Source: Brevundimonas nasdae
GTDB lineage: Bacteria > Pseudomonadota > Alphaproteobacteria > Caulobacterales > Caulobacteraceae
Direction: 5' to 3'
Assembly: GCF_016654005.1 (NCBI RefSeq)
Contig: NZ_JAEPWN010000017.1
Location: forward strand, 1-42,382
DNA: 42,382 nucleotides
Shown here in pieces: positions 39,364-42,382 of the stretch. The number at the start of each line of letters is the position of its first letter. The stretch's first letter is position 1. The position numbers and the translations under genes are program-made. The notes under the pieces were generated by a model. It made no database searches. It was not told where the DNA came from and worked only from the letters and a program-made list of their open reading frames with translations.

Positions 39364-41648
39364 GACGCCTCGCGGCCGTCTTCGTATCGGCCGTTCGGGA
39401 CGAGGCGCGCGTCCTGGTGAGCCGACGGTGGGACGCGTTCGTCGCCTTTGGCCTGCCACTGATCCTGCTGATGGTCATCGCGACGATGCTGGCCCCTGGA
39501 GTGATCCGTCAGGCCCCGGTCGCCGTGGTCGATCAGGACAATTCGGTCTTCAGCCGCGCCGCAATTCGCAACATGGAGGCGAGCGCCGGTGTTCGCGTGA
39601 CCCATGCTCCGGCGACGATGACGGAGGCCATGGCCTTGATGCGACGGGGCAAGATTTACAGCGTCGCTCATTTCCCAGCAGGTTTTTCTGACGGGGCGTT
39701 TCGTCGGCCGGAACAGGTGACCGTGTCGTTCAATGGCGCCTTCCAGACGGTCGGCGCCTTGTCGGCCTTGGGGCAGAGCGCGGCCATCGCATCAGCGGCC
39801 GGCCAGCAGTTGCAAGAACGCGCGCGCCAGAGAGGATTGCCCGAAACCGCATTGCAACACCCCGCTGTTCAGGTGTCGATCGTCGGCAATCCGCAGCTCA
39901 GCTTCGAGCTTTTTCTCGGCGGACTTCTGGCGCCGGGTGTCCTTCATCTGCTGGCGGCTTGTTCCGCGGTGTTGGCGGTTGGTCGGCAAATGCAGGGCGG
40001 CTCATTCAAACGCTTCAAGGCCGAGATGGGCGGCTTCACGACGACAGCTCTGATCGGGCGACTCATTCCGCACTTCGTGATCTTCAGCCTGTGGGGGTTG
40101 GCCTGGATCGCCTGGCTCGGCGGCGTCCGGGGCTGGGGTGTAGCAGGCTCTCTCCCTTTGCTGATCGTTGGCATACTCGCCTTGATGGCGGTGAGCGTTG
40201 TCTTGTCGGCTTTTCTGGTCTCTGCGCTTGGCGAGGTGGATATGGCGTTCTCGGCCACCGCCATCTATTCGGGCGCGGCTATCGCCTTTTCCAACGGCAC
40301 TCTCCCGTTGGACCATGGGCCGCGCTTCGCCCGGATCTGGAGCGATATCCTTCCCTATACGCACTATCTACGGCTGCAGACGGGCCAGCTGGTCACGGGT
40401 GCGACTTCCGCATCGGCATGGCGAGACTTGATGATTCTGAGCGGCGTCACCGTCATTGGTCTTCTTCTATCGGCGCTTTTCATCCGGGTACGAGCGCGTC
40501 TTGTCCCCAAGCCTGAGGATTTGAACTTTCCGCTTCCGCAACAGGGCGTTATCGCCGCCTTCGCCGCGACGTTCCGGAACCTGCCGAGTGCGCGGCCGGT
40601 CAGCAGTCTGCTGATCTTGGCCGTCGTCCTTTACGCCTTTTACTATCCGGCCGCCTATGCCGGACAGGCCGCGACGGGACTGCCCATCGCCATAGCGACA
40701 CCGACGCAGACCGCGCTGACGCGCACTCTTGTCGAAGACCTGAATGCTTCGCGCGAGATCGAGGTCGCCGCCGTGATTTCATCCCCTGCTGAGGGCTTTG
40801 AACTGATGCGGCGGGGCGTGGTCGATGGGGTCGTCGTCCTGCCTCAGCGTTTTGAGCCCGATCTGGTCAGGGGGGCGCCGACGGGCGTGGCCATCTGGCT
40901 GAACGGCGGTTATCTGGTTCGTGTCACAGCGGTCGGCAGAGCCGTCGCCGCCGCAACAGCGCAGGTCGCCGAGGCGCAGTTGAAAGGGCTGCCTGATATC
41001 GCCCGCGCCGTCAGATTAGCGCCGACCCTGAAGCAGGTTTCCCTCTTCAACCCGACGGAGGGCTACGGCGGTTACGCCGTGCCGGCGGTCAGTCTTATCA
41101 TCTTGCAGCAGACGCTATTGCTGGGAGCCGGCGTGATCACAGCCGTGCGTCGAGAGACCGGCGCGGCTAGGCTGAAACGCAGCGCGCGCTTCGGTCTGTG
41201 GCTGGCGCTTACGGCGATTGGGACAGCCTCCAGCCTCTTCTATTTCGGTTTCGTGTTCTGGTTTCAGGACTATCCCCGCGCAGGCAACCTGATCGGCGTC
41301 CTACTGCTAGCGCCAATTTTTTCAGCGGCGGTCGCCGCTGTGGGTCTGCTTCTAGGCGCGCTTTTCGATCGCCACGAACGGGTCTTGCAGGTTCTGGTCG
41401 GCACTTCCGCGCCCTTGTTCTTCTTGTCCGGCGCTGCGTGGCCGCATTTCATGATGCCTGAAGGTCTTGTCTGGCTCGCGCATTTTTCACCGTCTACCGC
41501 TGCCGTTCAGGCTTTTGTTCGCCTGAACGCCATGGGCGCCAGCCTTTGGGAAGTCTCAGGTTTGGCAGCCATTCTGACAGGCCTCGCTGTCATCTATGGC
41601 GGGGTCTGGGTCGTGTGTGGAACATTGCGTTCTGACCTGCGTCGATGA
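39360..41648 (+). CDS. Fused double ABC-2 type permease
   Basis: A 762-residue inner-membrane protein made of two ABC-2 permease units in one chain. Each unit begins with one membrane helix, then a long periplasmic domain (residues about 50-170, VAVVDQDNSVFSRAAIRN; and about 430-550, IAIATPTQTALTRTLVEDLNASREIE), then about five helices. Normally two such subunits (as in YbhS/YbhR or YhhJ) are separate proteins that need a nucleotide-binding subunit. The GTG start at 39360 overlaps the adaptor stop as GTGA; the frame also offers a TTG at 39348. No ATPase gene occurs in the operon or elsewhere in the window, so the energy source must be encoded elsewhere or the permease works differently. Substrate unknown; drugs or membrane-active compounds are typical. 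Confidence 0.85.
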   Translation: MRRLAAVFVSAVRDEARVLVSRRWDAFVAFGLPLILLMVIATMLAPGVIRQAPVAVVDQDNSVFSRAAIRNMEASAGVRVTHAPATMTEAMALMRRGKIYSVAHFPAGFSDGAFRRPEQVTVSFNGAFQTVGALSALGQSAAIASAAGQQLQERARQRGLPETALQHPAVQVSIVGNPQLSFELFLGGLLAPGVLHLLAACSAVLAVGRQMQGGSFKRFKAEMGGFTTTALIGRLIPHFVIFSLWGLAWIAWLGGVRGWGVAGSLPLLIVGILALMAVSVVLSAFLVSALGEVDMAFSATAIYSGAAIAFSNGTLPLDHGPRFARIWSDILPYTHYLRLQTGQLVTGATSASAWRDLMILSGVTVIGLLLSALFIRVRARLVPKPEDLNFPLPQQGVIAAFAATFRNLPSARPVSSLLILAVVLYAFYYPAAYAGQAATGLPIAIATPTQTALTRTLVEDLNASREIEVAAVISSPAEGFELMRRGVVDGVVVLPQRFEPDLVRGAPTGVAIWLNGGYLVRVTAVGRAVAAATAQVAEAQLKGLPDIARAVRLAPTLKQVSLFNPTEGYGGYAVPAVSLIILQQTLLLGAGVITAVRRETGAARLKRSARFGLWLALTAIGTASSLFYFGFVFWFQDYPRAGNLIGVLLLAPIFSAAVAAVGLLLGALFDRHERVLQVLVGTSAPLFFLSGAAWPHFMMPEGLVWLAHFSPSTAAVQAFVRLNAMGASLWEVSGLAAILTGLAVIYGGVWVVCGTLRSDLRR

Positions 41649-41981
41649 CGTCAGGCGCCAACAAATCCGTTAGCTCGGGAGGAACAAAAAACTCTATCTC
41701 GACATCGGAATGGATGGCGACACTGCGGATGTCGGATCGTATGGCGCTTTGGCTGACATTCGCACTATCCATCGAAGGTGAACTGTTCAAACATCGGCGA
41801 CGGGCCTAGATCAGAACTCAACGAACAATCAGTAACCAGGCCCACGCCGAGCTTCTATGTCGCGTTCTTGCAAAGCCGCCAATGTCCGCTTCTGGCGGAT
41901 ACCGTTGAAAAAGTCGGCAGGCTGACGAGGCGGCTCGGCTGATTGGTCAGGCGGTGACGAGATCGCGGGGCTCGGGGGCCT
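41649..41981. other. Intergenic stretch between the exporter operon and the IS1182-type remnant
   Basis: About 330 bases without a convincing gene. A 66-codon minus-strand frame (41590-41790) has no family features and overlaps the end of the permease gene, so I do not call it. The segment CGTTGAAAAAGTCGG near 41904-41918 resembles the terminal sequence of IS1182-type elements and may be the surviving end of the transposon whose gene lies to the right. No terminator with a T-run is obvious after the permease gene. Confidence 0.45.
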
Positions 41982-42287
41982 TCAGGCGGACACCGGGGCG
42001 GTCTGCAACTGGATCAGACGGGCCATTTTACGCAGGTTCTGGGCGGTGGCGGCGAGTAGGAACTCGTCGCGGGCGCCGCAGGGACCGCGAAGGCGCAGCC
42101 GGTCCAGCCGGAGGATGCGCTTGAGGTGGGCGAACAACATCTCGACCTTCTTCCGCTCGCGTCGGGAGGTGACGTAGGCGTCGGTCCTGGCGATGTCGCG
42201 GGCGACGTCCCTGGCGTCTTCGTGGATGGAACGGGTCACCTTCCGAGCCGGCCCGTTGGGGCAGCAGTTGGGTTTGAGCGCGCAGGC
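41982..42287 (-). pseudogene. IS1182-type DDE transposase, C-terminal fragment interrupted by an IS21-type end
   Basis: The minus strand encodes the last 101 residues of an IS1182-group transposase, including KPNCCPNGPARK, then ERKKVEMLFAHLKRILRLDRL and DEFLLAATAQNLRKMARLI. The frame continues without a start codon up to 42287, where a different element begins, so the 5' part of the gene has been separated by an insertion. The fragment cannot be active by itself. It would be whole again only if the interrupted half lies to the right of this window. Confidence 0.75.
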
Positions 42288-42382
42288 TGTGGATCGGCGT
42301 GGAAAAGGGACCCCGTTAGCGGTGTGATCGGCGTCGAATAAGGACCCCTCATTCCTGAGGTCTAACGGTGGCGGCTTGGCGG
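42288..42382 (+). mobile_element. End of an IS21-type insertion sequence, running out of the window
   Basis: Two tandem copies of a terminal repeat lie at 42288-42314 (beginning TGTGGATCGGCGTGG and ending GGGACCCC) and at 42323-42348 (beginning TGTGATCGGCGTCG and ending AGGACCCC). Multiple repeats at a TG-starting end are typical of IS21-family elements, where the transposase binds them. The sequence after them (42349-42382) probably leads to the istA gene beyond the edge. The repeat begins exactly where the IS1182-type transposase frame is lost. Confidence 0.7.

Noticed and set aside
41590..41790. A 66-codon minus-strand open frame after the permease gene
   Set aside because: It overlaps the permease end, has no ribosome site or domain, and is of shadow length.
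1..42382. CRISPR arrays, rRNA and tRNA genes
   Set aside because: No regularly spaced repeats, rRNA-like sequence or foldable tRNA was found on either strand by eye.

Overview
The window is high-GC DNA whose proteins look like those of an alphaproteobacterium, most likely Caulobacteraceae (Brevundimonas-like). This rests on the Caulobacter-style TonB-dependent receptor, the twin-arginine DUF885 proteins and general protein character; it is an inference without database comparison.

Left edge (1-1781): degraded DNA holding a frameshifted hypothetical gene, a decayed tyrosine integrase and a 35-codon stub of an IS5-type transposase.

Region A (1782-19435): a catabolic and uptake block. The genes are three Tat-type DUF885 metallohydrolases, a TonB receptor, a RidA-like and a VOC protein; a three-subunit FAD/[2Fe-2S] dehydrogenase of the D-hydroxyproline dehydrogenase/opine oxidase type with a DapA-family lyase; a LysR regulator; an SSS symporter with its DUF3311 partner; and an exported amidohydrolase. 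Three promoters carry the same 17-bp palindrome, GTTGCG-N5-CGCAAC, one of them beside the divergent LysR gene. This points to one LysR regulon, probably for oligopeptides or N-substituted amino acids that are cut outside the cytoplasm, taken up and oxidised inside.

Region B (19483-31483): an aromatic catabolic block. It encodes a nitrilase, a flavin reductase-like protein, a gentisate-type cupin dioxygenase, a fumarylacetoacetate-hydrolase-family protein, a 4HBT thioesterase, two MarR regulators, a bifunctional aryl-CoA hydroxylase (FAD monooxygenase fused to an old-yellow-enzyme domain), a cyclase-family hydrolase with the isatin hydrolase/kynurenine formamidase motif, and an indolepyruvate:ferredoxin oxidoreductase-like pair. 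No aryl-CoA ligase is present. My favoured reading is that the IorAB-like enzyme makes the CoA thioester by oxidative decarboxylation: isatin to isatinate to anthraniloyl-CoA, then 5-hydroxylation, thioester cleavage and gentisate-type ring opening. A shared 18-bp operator-like sequence lies in front of both the hydroxylase operon and the dioxygenase operon.

Region C (31617-42382): a GNAT acetyltransferase, then the first codons of dusA cut off at a known type of integration hotspot. After it come a serine-recombinase C-terminal fragment fused at a rearrangement junction to the tail of another large protein, a HipBA-like toxin-antitoxin pair behind a perfect 22-bp inverted repeat, an unknown 326-residue protein, a TolC-HlyD-ABC-2 permease export operon without an ATPase gene, and a truncated IS1182-type transposase interrupted by an IS21-type end at the right edge. 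This part is mosaic mobile DNA.
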